Assembly (NCBI GenBank): GCA_016742215.1
Contig: JACVCC010000001.1
Span: 372,001 to 436,000 of the forward strand
Direction: 5' to 3'
Length of the DNA stretch: 64,000 nt
Source of the DNA: Brevundimonas sp.
GTDB taxonomy: Bacteria; Pseudomonadota; Alphaproteobacteria; Caulobacterales; Caulobacteraceae
This document shows, one piece after another, positions 39,881 through 50,400 of this stretch (its first letter is position 1; every line of letters begins with the position of its first letter). A program made the position numbers and the translations under genes. The notes beneath the pieces were generated by a model. That model ran no database searches and was not told the DNA's origin. It saw nothing but the letters and a program-made list of their open reading frames with translations.

Positions 39881-40819
39881 ATGACCCGTCCTCTTGCAGA
39901 GCTTCACGTCGCCGTCCTGATGGGCGGGCTGTCGTCCGAGCGCGAGGTGTCGCTGAGCTCGGGCAAGGGCTGCGCCGATGCGCTGGAAGGGCAGGTGGCC
40001 AAGGTCAGTCGCGTCGACGCAGGGCGCGATCTGGCGCAGGTGCTGGCCGCGCTGAAGCCCGATGTGGTGCTGAACGCCCTGCATGGCGAATGGGGCGAGG
40101 ACGGCTGCGTGCAGGGCATCCTCGAGACCCTGCAAATCCCTTACAGCCACTCCGGCCTGCTGGCCTCGGCCCTGACGATGGACAAGGACAAGACCAAGGC
40201 GGTGCTGCGCGCTGCTGGCGTCGAGGTGCCTGGCGGCGGCCTGTTCGACCGGCACGAGGTGGCGACGCGCCACGTCATCCCGCCGCCCTATGTGATCAAG
40301 CCGAACGCCGAGGGCTCGTCCGTCGGGGTCTATCTGGTGCCCGAGGGCGCCAACGGCCCGCAGGCCGAGGTCGGCGCGCCCGACTGGACCTATGGCGAGG
40401 AGGTGATGGTCGAGCCCTACATCCCGGGCAAGGAGCTGTGCGTGACCGTGCTGGGCGAGGTCACCGGCCCCCGCGCGCTGACCGTGACCGACATCACCCC
40501 GGTGAAGGGCTTCTACGATTACGAGGCCAAGTACGCACCGGGCGGCTCGGTCCACAAGCTGCCGGCCGAGCTGCCGCAGCACATCTTCGAGCTGGCGATG
40601 CGCGAGGCCGAGCTGGCCCACCGGGCGCTTGGTTGCCGGGGCGTTAGCCGATCCGACTTCCGTTATGACGATGTTAAGGACGTTCTGGTCCTCTTGGAAG
40701 TCAACACCCAGCCCGGCATGACGCCGACCTCGCTCGTCCCCGAGCAGGCCGCCTATTGCGGGATGGCGTACAAAGACCTGGTCCGGTGGATGGTGGAGGA
40801 CGCCTCATGCCCGCGGTAG
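39881..40819 (+). CDS. ddlB: D-alanine--D-alanine ligase
   Basis: [44 protein letters not shown]. Confidence 0.96.
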   Translation: MTRPLAELHVAVLMGGLSSEREVSLSSGKGCADALEGQVAKVSRVDAGRDLAQVLAALKPDVVLNALHGEWGEDGCVQGILETLQIPYSHSGLLASALTMDKDKTKAVLRAAGVEVPGGGLFDRHEVATRHVIPPPYVIKPNAEGSSVGVYLVPEGANGPQAEVGAPDWTYGEEVMVEPYIPGKELCVTVLGEVTGPRALTVTDITPVKGFYDYEAKYAPGGSVHKLPAELPQHIFELAMREAELAHRALGCRGVSRSDFRYDDVKDVLVLLEVNTQPGMTPTSLVPEQAAYCGMAYKDLVRWMVEDASCPR

Positions 40820-41694
40820 TTCGCGGCGGTCGGCGACAGAGTACGAACCCGCCCGCAAAACGCGGCGGCGCGCCCGGACAGAAGGGACGCGGCCGCGCGC
40901 CCCGCAATGCTCCGGCCACGCCCGGAAAGCTTGCTGCAATCGGACGCCTGGACCTTTCCCCCCGCGCGGTCGTGCTGTCGATCGCGGCGGGCGTCGTGCT
41001 GCTGGGCGCCGTGCTGGCGACCGGGGCGCGGGCCGAGCGGATCGGCGCCTCGATCAGCAACGGCTTCGGCGACCTGACCGCCGGGATGGGGCTGAAGCTG
41101 GAGCGGGTCTATATCGAGGGCGAGAGCGCCGAGGCGACCGCCTCGATCCAGCGCGCCGTGCAACTGAACGCCGACCAGCCGTTGCTGTCGGTCAACCTCG
41201 ACGAGGTTCGCCAGCGGGTCGAGCAGGTGGGCTGGGTCAAGTCGGCCCGCGTGGTGCGCCTGCTGCCCAACACCCTGATCGTCCACGTCACCGAGCATGA
41301 TCGCCTCGCCGTCTGGCAGACCGCGGGCAAGGCCTGGGTCATCGACGGCCACGGCCAGGTGATCCAGGGCGCCGACCCCGGTCGCTATCCGAACCTGCCG
41401 CTGGTCGTCGGCAAGGGCGCCGAGCAGGCGGCCTCCGAGGTGCTGCCGCTGGTCGCCCAGCGGCCGCGTCTGGCCAGCCGTCTCGATGCGCTGGTGCGCG
41501 TGGACGAGCGCCGCTGGGACCTGCGCCTGAAGGACGGCAGCCTGATCCAGCTTCCGGCCACCAACCAGGAAGCGGCCCTGATCCAGCTGGATGCGCTGGA
41601 CCAGCGCGAACGCCTGCTGGAGCTGGGCTTCGCCCGGATCGATCTGAGAACCCCCGAGGAGGTCGCCGTCCGGCCCTCCGCTCGCGACGCTTGA
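40807..41694 (+). CDS. ftsQ: Cell division protein FtsQ
   Basis: N-terminal TM, POTRA-like [64 protein letters not shown]. Confidence 0.9.
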   Translation: MPAVVRGGRRQSTNPPAKRGGAPGQKGRGRAPRNAPATPGKLAAIGRLDLSPRAVVLSIAAGVVLLGAVLATGARAERIGASISNGFGDLTAGMGLKLERVYIEGESAEATASIQRAVQLNADQPLLSVNLDEVRQRVEQVGWVKSARVVRLLPNTLIVHVTEHDRLAVWQTAGKAWVIDGHGQVIQGADPGRYPNLPLVVGKGAEQAASEVLPLVAQRPRLASRLDALVRVDERRWDLRLKDGSLIQLPATNQEAALIQLDALDQRERLLELGFARIDLRTPEEVAVRPSARDA

Positions 41695-41713
41695 GAGACT
41701 GAGGAACCACGGA

Positions 41714-43039
41714 ATGGCTGGACGGGCTGGCAAGGGCGCGGTTGAGACCAAGGGCGCATCGGGACGCGCTCCGATCGTGGCTGCGCTGGATCTCGGCGCG
41801 TCGAAGGTCGGCTGCTTCATCATGAAGCCCGAGGGCGTGCGCCATGCCGACCGGACCATCCGCGTCGCCGGGGCAGGGCATGTGCAGTCGCGCGGCATTC
41901 GCGGCGGCGGCATCGTCAACATGGATGAGGCGGCCCAGGCCATCGGCCACGCGGTCGAGCGCGCCGAGCGCGCCGCCGGCACCGCGGTCTCGGGCGTCGT
42001 CGTCACCACGGCCATCGGCCAGATGGCCAGCCACCGCGTCCAGGCCCGGGTCTCGCTGAGCCAGCATCCGGTCGGCGACGCCGATCTCGCCCGCGCCATC
42101 GCCATGGCGCTGGCCCAGATCAAGCTGCCGAACCGCCGCCCGATCCACGTCCTGCCCATCGCCTGGTCGGTGGACGGCGCGCGCGGCGTGCACGATCCGC
42201 GCTCGATGCGCGGCCACTCGCTGGGCCTCGACCTGCTGGTCGTCTCCATGGCCGAGGGCGCGTTCAACGCCCTGAGCCACTGCCTGGAGCTGGCGCACCT
42301 GGACCTGCAGGGCGTGGTGGCGGCGCCGGTGGCCTCGTCGCTGGCGGCGCTGGAAGACGACGAGATGGATCTTGGCTGCGTCTGCATCGACATGGGCGGC
42401 GGCGCGACCTCCGCGGCGGTCTGGGGCGGACGCTCCCTGTTGCACATCGAATCGATCAACGTCGGCGGCGACCATGTCACCGCCGACATCGCCCGCGGCC
42501 TGTCGACCTCGCGCGCGGGCGCGGAGCGACTGAAGACCCTGCACGGCTCGGCTATGGCCAGCGCCAACGAGGACCGCGAGATGCTGGAGGCCCCGCCGCG
42601 TGGCGAGGATCCGTCCGCCGGCCCGGTCGTGGTGCCGCGCGCCATGCTGAAGACCGTTATCGCTCCGCGCGTCGAGGAGACCCTGGAACTGCTGCGCGAC
42701 CGCCTGCGTAACGCCGGCGTGGGGCTGGAGCCGGGAGCGGGGCTGGTCCTGACCGGCGGCGCCAGTCAGCTGAACGGCGTGCGCGAACTGGCGGTCCGCG
42801 TGTTCGACCGCCCGGTGCGACTCGGCAAACCCCAGCGCGCCCCGCACCTGGCCGATGCCGCGTCCGGCCCGGCCTTCTGCTCGGCCGCCGGCGTGCTGCT
42901 GCGGGCTGCCTATGGCCCCCGCGAAGCCGTCTCGGCGCGCAAGCTCATGTCACGCCAAATTACGGCCGCAGATGCGCCGCGAGCGCATTCGGGCGGGCTG
43001 GTTGCTCGCGCCGCCGGATGGCTGCGCGAGAACCTCTAG
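41714..43039 (+). CDS. ftsA: Cell division protein FtsA
   Basis: IVAALDLGASKVGCFI; GCVCIDMGGGATSAAVW; LTGGASQLNGVRELA. Confidence 0.95.
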   Translation: MAGRAGKGAVETKGASGRAPIVAALDLGASKVGCFIMKPEGVRHADRTIRVAGAGHVQSRGIRGGGIVNMDEAAQAIGHAVERAERAAGTAVSGVVVTTAIGQMASHRVQARVSLSQHPVGDADLARAIAMALAQIKLPNRRPIHVLPIAWSVDGARGVHDPRSMRGHSLGLDLLVVSMAEGAFNALSHCLELAHLDLQGVVAAPVASSLAALEDDEMDLGCVCIDMGGGATSAAVWGGRSLLHIESINVGGDHVTADIARGLSTSRAGAERLKTLHGSAMASANEDREMLEAPPRGEDPSAGPVVVPRAMLKTVIAPRVEETLELLRDRLRNAGVGLEPGAGLVLTGGASQLNGVRELAVRVFDRPVRLGKPQRAPHLADAASGPAFCSAAGVLLRAAYGPREAVSARKLMSRQITAADAPRAHSGGLVARAAGWLRENL

Positions 43040-43068
43040 GCGGCCTGAAACCCCCAAGATACGGGCTT

Positions 43069-43082
43069 TGCAACCGGTTGCA
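43069..43082. promoter_or_regulatory. LacI-family-operator-like palindrome upstream of the TonB receptor
   Basis: TGCAACCGGTTGCA, perfect 14-nt palindrome with central CG, about 190 nt upstream of the receptor start. Confidence 0.45.
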
Positions 43083-43274
43083 GGCAACCGGCGCGATGTT
43101 TCGCCTGCATGGCGAGACTGTGTCCAGATTGTAACAACCAGCGTTCGGATTGGACGCTATGCAGCCACAATCACTTGTCCGCGACGTCTTTGCTGCTAGC
43201 GTGAAATGCGAAGCAGTGTGCCGTCGGAGGGCGGGACGCTGTGCTTTGCATCATCACTGGTTGGGGCCCACCAC

Positions 43275-46200
43275 ATGCTAATCAAGCGCAAGTATCTCTT
43301 TGGAACCACGATCCTGGCCGGGATCATGGCCGTGACGGCTCCGGCCTTCGCTCAGACCGCGCCGTCGTCGCAGGAAGAGCAGACCGAGATCGGCGAAGTC
43401 GTCGTCACCGGTTCGCGTATCCGTCGTGACCCGACCACGGCTCCGACGCCGCTGATCCAGGTTCAGCGCGAGCAGCTGCTGGAAACCGGTCTGGCGACCG
43501 TGGTTGACTACCTGGCCACCATCCCGGCCCTGTCGAACTCGCTGGTTCCGTCGGACACGACCGGCTCGAACCTGAACGACGGTGGTCTGGAGTTCGCCAA
43601 CCTGCGCTCGCTGGGTTCGGGCCGCACGCTGACCCTGGTCGACGGTCGTCGCCACGTGGGTTCGGCCGCCGGTAACCTGGCCGTCGACGTTTCGGTCGTT
43701 CCGCGTCTGCTGATCGAGAACATCGAAATCATCACCGGCGGTGGTTCGTCGGTTTACGGCGCCGACGCCGTGTCGGGCGTCGTCAACTACATCCTCCGCA
43801 AGGACTTTGAAGGTCTCGAAATCGACGCCAACTACGGCCAGCTCGTTCAGGGCGGCGCCGCGGACTCGCGTCGTATCTCGGTTCTGGCCGGCGCCAACCT
43901 CTTCGACGACCGCATGAACGTTTACGTCCACGGTGAATATGAGCGCACCGAGGAAGTGTACGCCGAGCACATCAACTGGCTGCGCGACGGCCGCCTCCGT
44001 CTGGGCATCGACGCCGACCCGACCAACAGCGCGTTCGGTCCGGCCTCGGACGGCTTCCTGGACACCGGCCAGTTCTACGGCGGCCGTCGTCTGGATCGCC
44101 CGCAGTGGGGTTCGACCACCCTGGCGAACATGCAGCGTCCGAGCCCGAACAACGATCCGGACGTTGGTTTCTCTGACTGCGCCGGCGGCAACACCACCAG
44201 CGCCAACTGCTTCAACGTCGATCCGAACTACACCTGGTGGTTCGATGGCACGACCGCTCGCCTGGCCAACTTCGGTCAGCGTATCGGCGTGACCGGCACC
44301 AACCGTCCGTGGAACATCGGCGGTGACGGCGAGCCGGCCAACCTGACGAGCTTCGACCAGCGTTCGCGCTCTCCGTTCCAAGAGTCGAAGCGCTTCCAGG
44401 CCGGCCTGAACTTCGACGTTTCGGACAACGTCCGTCTGAGCCTCGAAGCCAAGTACACCACCGAAGACGCCTTCGACGTGGGCCAGAAGTCGTTCTGGGA
44501 TATCTACATCAACAACGGCCTGTTCGCGTGCGGTGGCCAAGCAGTTACGATCGCGTGTAACAGCGGCAACGGCCCGACCGGTTCTCCGGGTCTGATCTCG
44601 GGCACTTCGGCCTTCACCACCCGCATCGACAACGCCTTCCTGCCGGCGAACCTGCGTGCGGCCATTCTGGCCAATACGTTCCAGCGCTATTCGCAGCCGA
44701 GCACGGTCGATCCGTCGCAGCCGGGTGCTCCGAGCGCCATCGTCGCCTCGGCGGCCGCTATCCACCGCGGCTTCGGTATCGATCGTAACCAGACCAACAA
44801 CCGCGAGATCTTCCGCTACGTCGCGGCCCTGGAAGGCAACTACGACCGTCTCGGCTTCATCGACAACTTCAACTGGGAAGTGTCGTACGTTTACGGCGAG
44901 ATGAACAACGTCAACCGTGAAGCCGGTCCGGACGCCATCCGGTTCGCTCACGCGATGGACTCGGTTGTCGACGCCGCCGGTGTGGTCAACGGCCGTCCGG
45001 GCGAGATCGTCTGCCGCGTGCAGCTGCTGCGTGCCCAAGGCGCGACGGTCATCGAGCAGAACCCGTTCACCGCTCGCACCACCTATGGCACGGGCGCCGC
45101 GATCAACGATCCGGAAGTCAACGGCTGCGTTCCGCTGAACGTCTTCGGCGCTGGCAACCAGAGCCAGGCTGCCCTGGACTACATCTCGACCGCGATCCGC
45201 GTGTTCGAAACCAACGAGCAGGAAAGCGCTCTGGCTTCGTTCGGCGGTCAGCTGTGGGATATGTGGGGCGCCGGCCCGATCGGCTTCGCCGTCGGTGCTG
45301 AATACCGCCGCGAGTTCACCGAAGGTGTGGGCCGTAGCCGCGAAACCAACAACCGCGTGCTGCAGCTGAACACCGGCGCTGACTTCCTGGGCGCCGAGTA
45401 CGAGTCGGAAGAGTTCTTCGCCGAAGTCGCCATCCCGCTGTTCCGTGACAGCTGGCTGGGCGAGTACGCCGAACTGTCGGGTTCGTACCGCTACTTCGAC
45501 TACACGACTGCCGGCACCGGCGACGTGTACGGCGTGAACCTGGTCTATCGTCCGATCCAGGACATCACCTTCAAGACCAGCTTCAACACCTCGTTCCGCG
45601 CTCCGAACCTGACGGAAAACTTCCGTCCGCTGTCGCAGACCTTCGTCAACGCCTTCGTTGATCCGTGCGACACCCGTCAGATCGCCGGCTTCACCGGTGA
45701 GAACGCGGCGACGGTCAAGGCGAACCGTATCGCCAACTGCACCACCCTGGCGGCGCAGAAGGGTCTGACCTACGACTTCGCCCAGAGCACCGTCACCATC
45801 GCTGACGACTATCGTCCGACCTACTCGTCGGGCATCGCCTCGGCGCTGGGCGGCAACCCGAACCTGAAGCCGGAACAGTCGGAATCGTTCACCTTCTCGA
45901 CGGTTCTGCAGCCGCGCTTCTTCCCGAACCTGTCGGTGGTTCTCGACTACTACGAGATCACCATCAGCGACGTGATCGTGACCCCGAGCGGTCAGTTCCT
46001 GGCTGACGACTGCGTCAGCTCGGGCGCTTCGCTGAACCCGGTCACCTGTGCGTTCGTCTTCCGCAACAACCCGACCACCGGCGACGTGTTCGACGTCTTC
46101 AAGGTCGGTGCGCCGGCGAGCGACGCGAACGGCGGCTTCATCCTGGCCGGCATCAACAACGCCAAGCTGGAAACCCGCGGTCTGGACTTCACGATCAACT

Positions 46201-46682
46201 ACAGCCTGGACGCAATGGAAACGTTCGGTTGGGACATCGGTACGTTCAACTGGAGCCTCGGCGGCCTGTGGCTGATCGAGCAGAAGAACTTCACCAACCC
46301 GGCCAACCCGGCGGCGTTCACGGACTCGACCTCGAGCGTGTTCTTCCCGCGCGCCGAGTTCGTCTCGCGTCTGACCTGGCAGCCGAACGATCAGTGGTCG
46401 GTCACCTGGACCGCCGACTGGATGGCTTCGCAGGACCTGCGCAAGGCTCGCGACGTCATCGCCACGGGCAACCTGGACATCGACATGGTCGAGGAGTGGA
46501 CCACCGGAAACTTCGTCCGGAACGACTTCTCGGTTCGCTACAACGTGCGTGACGACCTGTCGCTGCGCTTCGGTGTGACGAACGCCTTCGATGCAGAGCC
46601 GCCGGCATACCTCGGCTTCGCCTCGAGCTTCGACCCCTACGGTCGTCGCTTCAACATCGGCCTGAACTACCGTCCGTACTAA
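43275..46682 (+). CDS. TonB-dependent receptor
   Basis: Signal peptide; EIGEVVVTGSRIRRDPTTAPTPL plug start; NLRSLGSGRTLTLVDGRRHVGSA; VYGADAVSGVVNYIL; C-terminal FNIGLNYRPY. Confidence 0.93.
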   Translation: MLIKRKYLFGTTILAGIMAVTAPAFAQTAPSSQEEQTEIGEVVVTGSRIRRDPTTAPTPLIQVQREQLLETGLATVVDYLATIPALSNSLVPSDTTGSNLNDGGLEFANLRSLGSGRTLTLVDGRRHVGSAAGNLAVDVSVVPRLLIENIEIITGGGSSVYGADAVSGVVNYILRKDFEGLEIDANYGQLVQGGAADSRRISVLAGANLFDDRMNVYVHGEYERTEEVYAEHINWLRDGRLRLGIDADPTNSAFGPASDGFLDTGQFYGGRRLDRPQWGSTTLANMQRPSPNNDPDVGFSDCAGGNTTSANCFNVDPNYTWWFDGTTARLANFGQRIGVTGTNRPWNIGGDGEPANLTSFDQRSRSPFQESKRFQAGLNFDVSDNVRLSLEAKYTTEDAFDVGQKSFWDIYINNGLFACGGQAVTIACNSGNGPTGSPGLISGTSAFTTRIDNAFLPANLRAAILANTFQRYSQPSTVDPSQPGAPSAIVASAAAIHRGFGIDRNQTNNREIFRYVAALEGNYDRLGFIDNFNWEVSYVYGEMNNVNREAGPDAIRFAHAMDSVVDAAGVVNGRPGEIVCRVQLLRAQGATVIEQNPFTARTTYGTGAAINDPEVNGCVPLNVFGAGNQSQAALDYISTAIRVFETNEQESALASFGGQLWDMWGAGPIGFAVGAEYRREFTEGVGRSRETNNRVLQLNTGADFLGAEYESEEFFAEVAIPLFRDSWLGEYAELSGSYRYFDYTTAGTGDVYGVNLVYRPIQDITFKTSFNTSFRAPNLTENFRPLSQTFVNAFVDPCDTRQIAGFTGENAATVKANRIANCTTLAAQKGLTYDFAQSTVTIADDYRPTYSSGIASALGGNPNLKPEQSESFTFSTVLQPRFFPNLSVVLDYYEITISDVIVTPSGQFLADDCVSSGASLNPVTCAFVFRNNPTTGDVFDVFKVGAPASDANGGFILAGINNAKLETRGLDFTINYSLDAMETFGWDIGTFNWSLGGLWLIEQKNFTNPANPAAFTDSTSSVFFPRAEFVSRLTWQPNDQWSVTWTADWMASQDLRKARDVIATGNLDIDMVEEWTTGNFVRNDFSVRYNVRDDLSLRFGVTNAFDAEPPAYLGFASSFDPYGRRFNIGLNYRPY

Positions 46683-46706
46683 GGACGGCCCTACGGCCAA
46701 AGGAAC

Positions 46707-46736
46707 GGGGGCGGCTCGCGAGAGCCGCCCCTTTTT
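46707..46736 (+). terminator. Rho-independent terminator of the TonB receptor
   Basis: GGGGCGGCTC-GCGA-GAGCCGCCCC-TTTTT. Confidence 0.9.
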
Positions 46737-46782
46737 CTGTTGCGGAGGATCTGTCGGCCGGCCGTGCCCGGAATTCTCCGGC

Positions 46783-46796
46783 AAAGGTTAACCTTT
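46783..46796. promoter_or_regulatory. Perfect palindrome AAAGGTTAACCTTT upstream of ftsZ
   Basis: 14-nt palindrome between the receptor terminator and ftsZ; further TTAA motifs near 46850 and 46860. Confidence 0.3.
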
Positions 46797-46939
46797 TTGA
46801 TGGTCCGGCCTCCGACTCACCGTATCCGGTAACCTTCCATTAAGGCGTGAGCGCGATCCTTAACGCGCTCATAACCATAGGCGAATCGGCGGGGGTTCGT
46901 TTCTGGGGCTACAGGGCAGGGTCGGAAGGTCGAAATCGA

Positions 46940-48523
46940 ATGTCTCTCTCGCTGGTGCGTCCGCAAAACACGGAACTGAAGCCTCGCATCGTCGTCTTCG
47001 GCGTAGGCGGGGCGGGCGGAAACGCCGTCAACAACATGATCGACGCCGGCCTTGAAGGGGTCGAGTTCGTCGTCGCCAACACCGACGCGCAGCACCTGTC
47101 GTTCGCCAAGACCGACCGCCGCATCCAGCTGGGCGAGACCATCACCCAAGGTCTGGGCGCCGGCGCGCATCCCGAAGTCGGCATGAACGCCGCCGAGGAG
47201 TCGGCCGAAGAGATTTACGGGCACCTGGACGGTGCCCACATGGTGTTCATCACCGCCGGCATGGGCGGCGGCACCGGCACCGGCGCTGCTCCGGTCATCG
47301 CCAAATGCGCCCGCGACCGCGGCATCCTGACCGTCGGCGTCGTGACCAAGCCCTTCACCTTTGAAGGCCGTCACCGCATGCGTCTGGCCGATGCGGGCAT
47401 CGCCGAGCTGCAGCGTTACGTCGACACCCTGATCGTCATTCCGAACCAGAACCTGTTCCGCGTCGCCAACGAGCGCACGACCTTCGCGGACGCGTTCAAC
47501 ATGGCCGACCAGGTTCTGCACTCGGGCGTTCGCTCGATCACCGACCTGATGATCCTGCCGGGCCTGATCAACCTCGACTTCGCCGACGTCCGTGCCGTCA
47601 TGTCCGAGATGGGCAAGGCGATGATGGGCACGGGCGAGGCCTCGGGCGACGACCGCGCCCTGATGGCGGCCCAGAACGCCATCGCCAACCCGCTGCTGGA
47701 CGAGACGTCGCTGAAGGGCGCCAAGGCCGTGCTGGTGAACATCACCGGCGGCATGGACATGACCCTGCTGGAAGTCGACGAAGCCGCCAACGCCATTGCG
47801 GCCGAGGTGGACGGCGACGCCAACATCATCTTCGGCGCCGCCTTCGATCCGGCGCTGGAAGGCAAGATCCGCGTGTCGGTCGTCGCGACCGGCATGGAAG
47901 ACCTGGCCGCCGCCAAGGCGCCGCCGTCGGCCTCGACCTCGATCTTCGAGAACCGCCGCCCGGCTGCTCCGGCCCCGCGCCCGGCCGAGCCGGCCCGCTC
48001 GGTCGAGACCCGCGCCGAGCCGGTCCGCGCCGAAGCGCCGCGCGCCCGGGTGGAAGAGGCTCCGGTCGTTCCGACCTTTCAGTCCGCCCAGCCAACCTAC
48101 GGCGCTGTGGCCCGGGCTCCGGAACCGCAACCCGAGCCGGTGATCCACGTCGCCGAGGAACGTAACCTCGAGCCGATCATCGATCCGTGGGTCGAGGAGT
48201 ACGAGTCGGCGCCGCGTCCGGCCGCTCGCGCGACCGCCCCGGCGGCCCAGGGCGAGCTGCATCTGGACCGCGAGGAGCCGCAGGCTGAAACCGTGCGCCC
48301 GGAACCGGCCTACGACGACTACGACGATCGCGACCACCGCAAGAGCGGCTGGAGCCTGTTTGGCAAGAAGCGCCAGCAGCCGCAGCCGACCTATCCGGCT
48401 CCGGGCTCGCGCCAGACCGAAATGCGGGCCACCACCCAGGTCCAGCCGGCCCAGGAGCCGCAACTGGGTGAGGCCGAGGACGATCTGGAAATCCCGTCCT
48501 TCCTGCGCCGACTGGCGAACTAA
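46940..48523 (+). CDS. ftsZ: Cell division protein FtsZ
   Basis: [52 protein letters not shown]; long linker and C-terminal [13 protein letters not shown]. Confidence 0.98.
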   Translation: MSLSLVRPQNTELKPRIVVFGVGGAGGNAVNNMIDAGLEGVEFVVANTDAQHLSFAKTDRRIQLGETITQGLGAGAHPEVGMNAAEESAEEIYGHLDGAHMVFITAGMGGGTGTGAAPVIAKCARDRGILTVGVVTKPFTFEGRHRMRLADAGIAELQRYVDTLIVIPNQNLFRVANERTTFADAFNMADQVLHSGVRSITDLMILPGLINLDFADVRAVMSEMGKAMMGTGEASGDDRALMAAQNAIANPLLDETSLKGAKAVLVNITGGMDMTLLEVDEAANAIAAEVDGDANIIFGAAFDPALEGKIRVSVVATGMEDLAAAKAPPSASTSIFENRRPAAPAPRPAEPARSVETRAEPVRAEAPRARVEEAPVVPTFQSAQPTYGAVARAPEPQPEPVIHVAEERNLEPIIDPWVEEYESAPRPAARATAPAAQGELHLDREEPQAETVRPEPAYDDYDDRDHRKSGWSLFGKKRQQPQPTYPAPGSRQTEMRATTQVQPAQEPQLGEAEDDLEIPSFLRRLAN

Positions 48524-48548
48524 CAAGGCGAGCGCATCGCAGATGGGG

Positions 48549-48577
48549 CCGCTCCGGAGAGATCCGGGGCGGTCTTG
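48549..48577 (+). terminator. Putative terminator of ftsZ
   Basis: CCGCTCCGGA-GAGA-TCCGGGGCGG followed by TCTTG; one G.T wobble. Confidence 0.6.
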
Positions 48578-48592
48578 TCATGTCCGCGCGTC

Positions 48593-48609
48593 TGTTTCGT
48601 AACGAAACA
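48593..48609. promoter_or_regulatory. 17-nt palindrome upstream of lpxC
   Basis: TGTTTCGT-A-ACGAAACA, perfect dyad about 108 nt before the lpxC start. Confidence 0.4.
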
Positions 48610-48716
48610 ATCCGAAACCCGACTTTCATTTCGCGCTTGCGAACCGGCCGGTACACGGACGGTCAGGCGAACTCCGCACGCAGAGGCGGGGGCGCGGTAT
48701 CGAAAGTGAGTACAGT

Positions 48717-49616
48717 TTGTCGGTTCGCAACGACCATCTCCAGAAGACGACCATCGCCCCTGCGATCATCGCGGGCGTGGGCGTCCACACGGGCGACCGT
48801 GTGCGTCTGGCGGTGCGTCCCGCGGCGGTCGGCACGGGCATCGTCTTCGTGCGCACCGACATCAAGGACCGCGACAATGTCGTGCCGGTGCGCGGTGACG
48901 TGGTCATCGACGCCCGCCTGAACACCCGGATCGCCAACGCCGACGGCGTCGAGGTCTCGACCATCGAGCACCTGATGGCGGCTTTCGCGGCCCTGGGCGT
49001 GTCGAACGCCATCGTCGAGATCGACGGGCACGAGGTGCCGATCATGGACGGCTCGGCCCTGCCGTTCGTCCAGCTGCTGGACCGCGCCGGCTTCCGCAAG
49101 CAGGAAGCCCCGGTCCGCTACATCGAGGTTCTGGAGCCGATCCGCGTTCAGGACGGCGACAAGAGCGCGGCCCTGCTGCCGTGCGACCGCTACGAAATGC
49201 GCTTCGAGATCGATTTCGACAGCAAGGTCATCGGCAACCAGGTCGTGGACTTCGTGGTCGACGAGGACACCTTCCGTCGCGAGATCATGTCGGCCCGCAC
49301 CTTCGGCTTCGCCCACGAGGTCGAGGCGCTGCGCAAGGCGGGTCTGGCCCGCGGCGGCTCGCTGGAGAACGCCGTGGTCATCGACGGCGACGAGATCCTG
49401 AACCCCGGCGGGCTGCGCATGGAGCGCGAGTTCGTGAAGCACAAGGCGCTGGACGCCATCGGCGACCTCTACGTTCTGGGCGCGCCCCTGCTGGGCCGCT
49501 ACGAGGGCGTGAAGGCTGGCCACGCGATCAACAACCTGCTGGTCCGCGAACTGCTGGCCAACCCGCAGGCCTGGCGCGAGGTCGTCCGCGTGCCGGAAAT
49601 GGCGATGGCGGGCTGA
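48717..49616 (+). CDS. lpxC: UDP-3-O-acyl-N-acetylglucosamine deacetylase
   Basis: QKTTIAPAIIAGVGVHTGDRVRLAVRPA; VSTIEHLMAAFAALGVSNAIVEIDGHEVPIMDGSALPFV; TTG start inferred. Confidence 0.95.
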   Translation: MSVRNDHLQKTTIAPAIIAGVGVHTGDRVRLAVRPAAVGTGIVFVRTDIKDRDNVVPVRGDVVIDARLNTRIANADGVEVSTIEHLMAAFAALGVSNAIVEIDGHEVPIMDGSALPFVQLLDRAGFRKQEAPVRYIEVLEPIRVQDGDKSAALLPCDRYEMRFEIDFDSKVIGNQVVDFVVDEDTFRREIMSARTFGFAHEVEALRKAGLARGGSLENAVVIDGDEILNPGGLRMEREFVKHKALDAIGDLYVLGAPLLGRYEGVKAGHAINNLLVRELLANPQAWREVVRVPEMAMAG

Positions 49617-49629
49617 GAGGCCCCGAAAG

Positions 49630-50400
49630 TCAGCCCAGGCTGATCGCGCTCATCAGCCGGCCGAAGTCCGGCTCTCCGTTCAGATACGCACGGCGGTTCG
49701 AGTAGAAGCGGGCCGCATCGACGCGCGTGTCGTCGCCGGTCCAGGCGGCCTCGCCGACGCCGGCCTGTTCCAGACGCCACAGGACGAAGCCGGGCAGGTC
49801 GAACAGTCGCTTGTCCGGGGCGGAGCCGGGGACGAAGAACCGCTCGCTGCCCGGATCGTGGTGGGCGAAGCGTTCCTCGAAGTCGGCGCCGACCTCGTAG
49901 CTGTCCTGCGCGATGCAGGGGCCGACGACGGCCACGATGCGCGACGGCTCGGCGCCCAGCGCCTGCATGCTGGCGACAGTCGAGTGGACGATGCCGCCCA
50001 GCGCGCCCTTCCAGCCGGCGTGCGCCGCGCCGACGACGCCGGCCTCGGCGTCGGCGAACAGGACTGGCGCGCAGTCGGCGGTCAGGACGCCGCAGACGAC
50101 GCCGGGCGCGGCGGTGACGACGGCGTCGCCCTCGGGCCGCTCGCCCTTCCAGCCGGCCTCGGCGACGCGGCAGACGGCCGAATGGATCTGGTAGCAGGCC
50201 GCGATGTCGTCGTGCGTTCCGCCGAACCAGCCGGCGATGCGGCTGCGGTTCTCAAGCACAGCGGCCGGATCGTCCTTCGAGCCGACGCCGGTGTTCAGGC
50301 CTTCGTAAAGGCCGGTGGAGGCGCCGCCTTCGCGCGTGAAGAAGCCGTGGCGAACGCCCGCGCGCTCCAGCAGCGGATGGGAGATCGGCGTGAGTGTCAT
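49630..50400 (-). CDS. pgeF: Peptidoglycan editing factor PgeF (YfiH/laccase-domain family)
   Basis: HGFFTREGGASTGLYEGLNTG; LTADCAPVLFAD; GAAHAGWKGALGGI. Confidence 0.93.
   Translation of the reverse strand: MTLTPISHPLLERAGVRHGFFTREGGASTGLYEGLNTGVGSKDDPAAVLENRSRIAGWFGGTHDDIAACYQIHSAVCRVAEAGWKGERPEGDAVVTAAPGVVCGVLTADCAPVLFADAEAGVVGAAHAGWKGALGGIVHSTVASMQALGAEPSRIVAVVGPCIAQDSYEVGADFEERFAHHDPGSERFFVPGSAPDKRLFDLPGFVLWRLEQAGVGEAAWTGDDTRVDAARFYSNRRAYLNGEPDFGRLMSAISLG

Noticed and set aside
40753-42847. Long ORFs antisense to ftsQ/ftsA
   Set aside because: Shadow frames of conserved division genes.
43278-46784. 1168-aa ORF antisense to the TonB receptor
   Set aside because: Arises because the GC-rich, codon-biased sense gene avoids TTA/CTA/TCA codons; composition of the antisense product is implausible (Val/Arg/Asp/Glu-rich, no domain) and the sense gene is unambiguous.
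46817-48526. 569-aa ORF antisense to ftsZ
   Set aside because: Same codon-bias artefact; ftsZ is certain.
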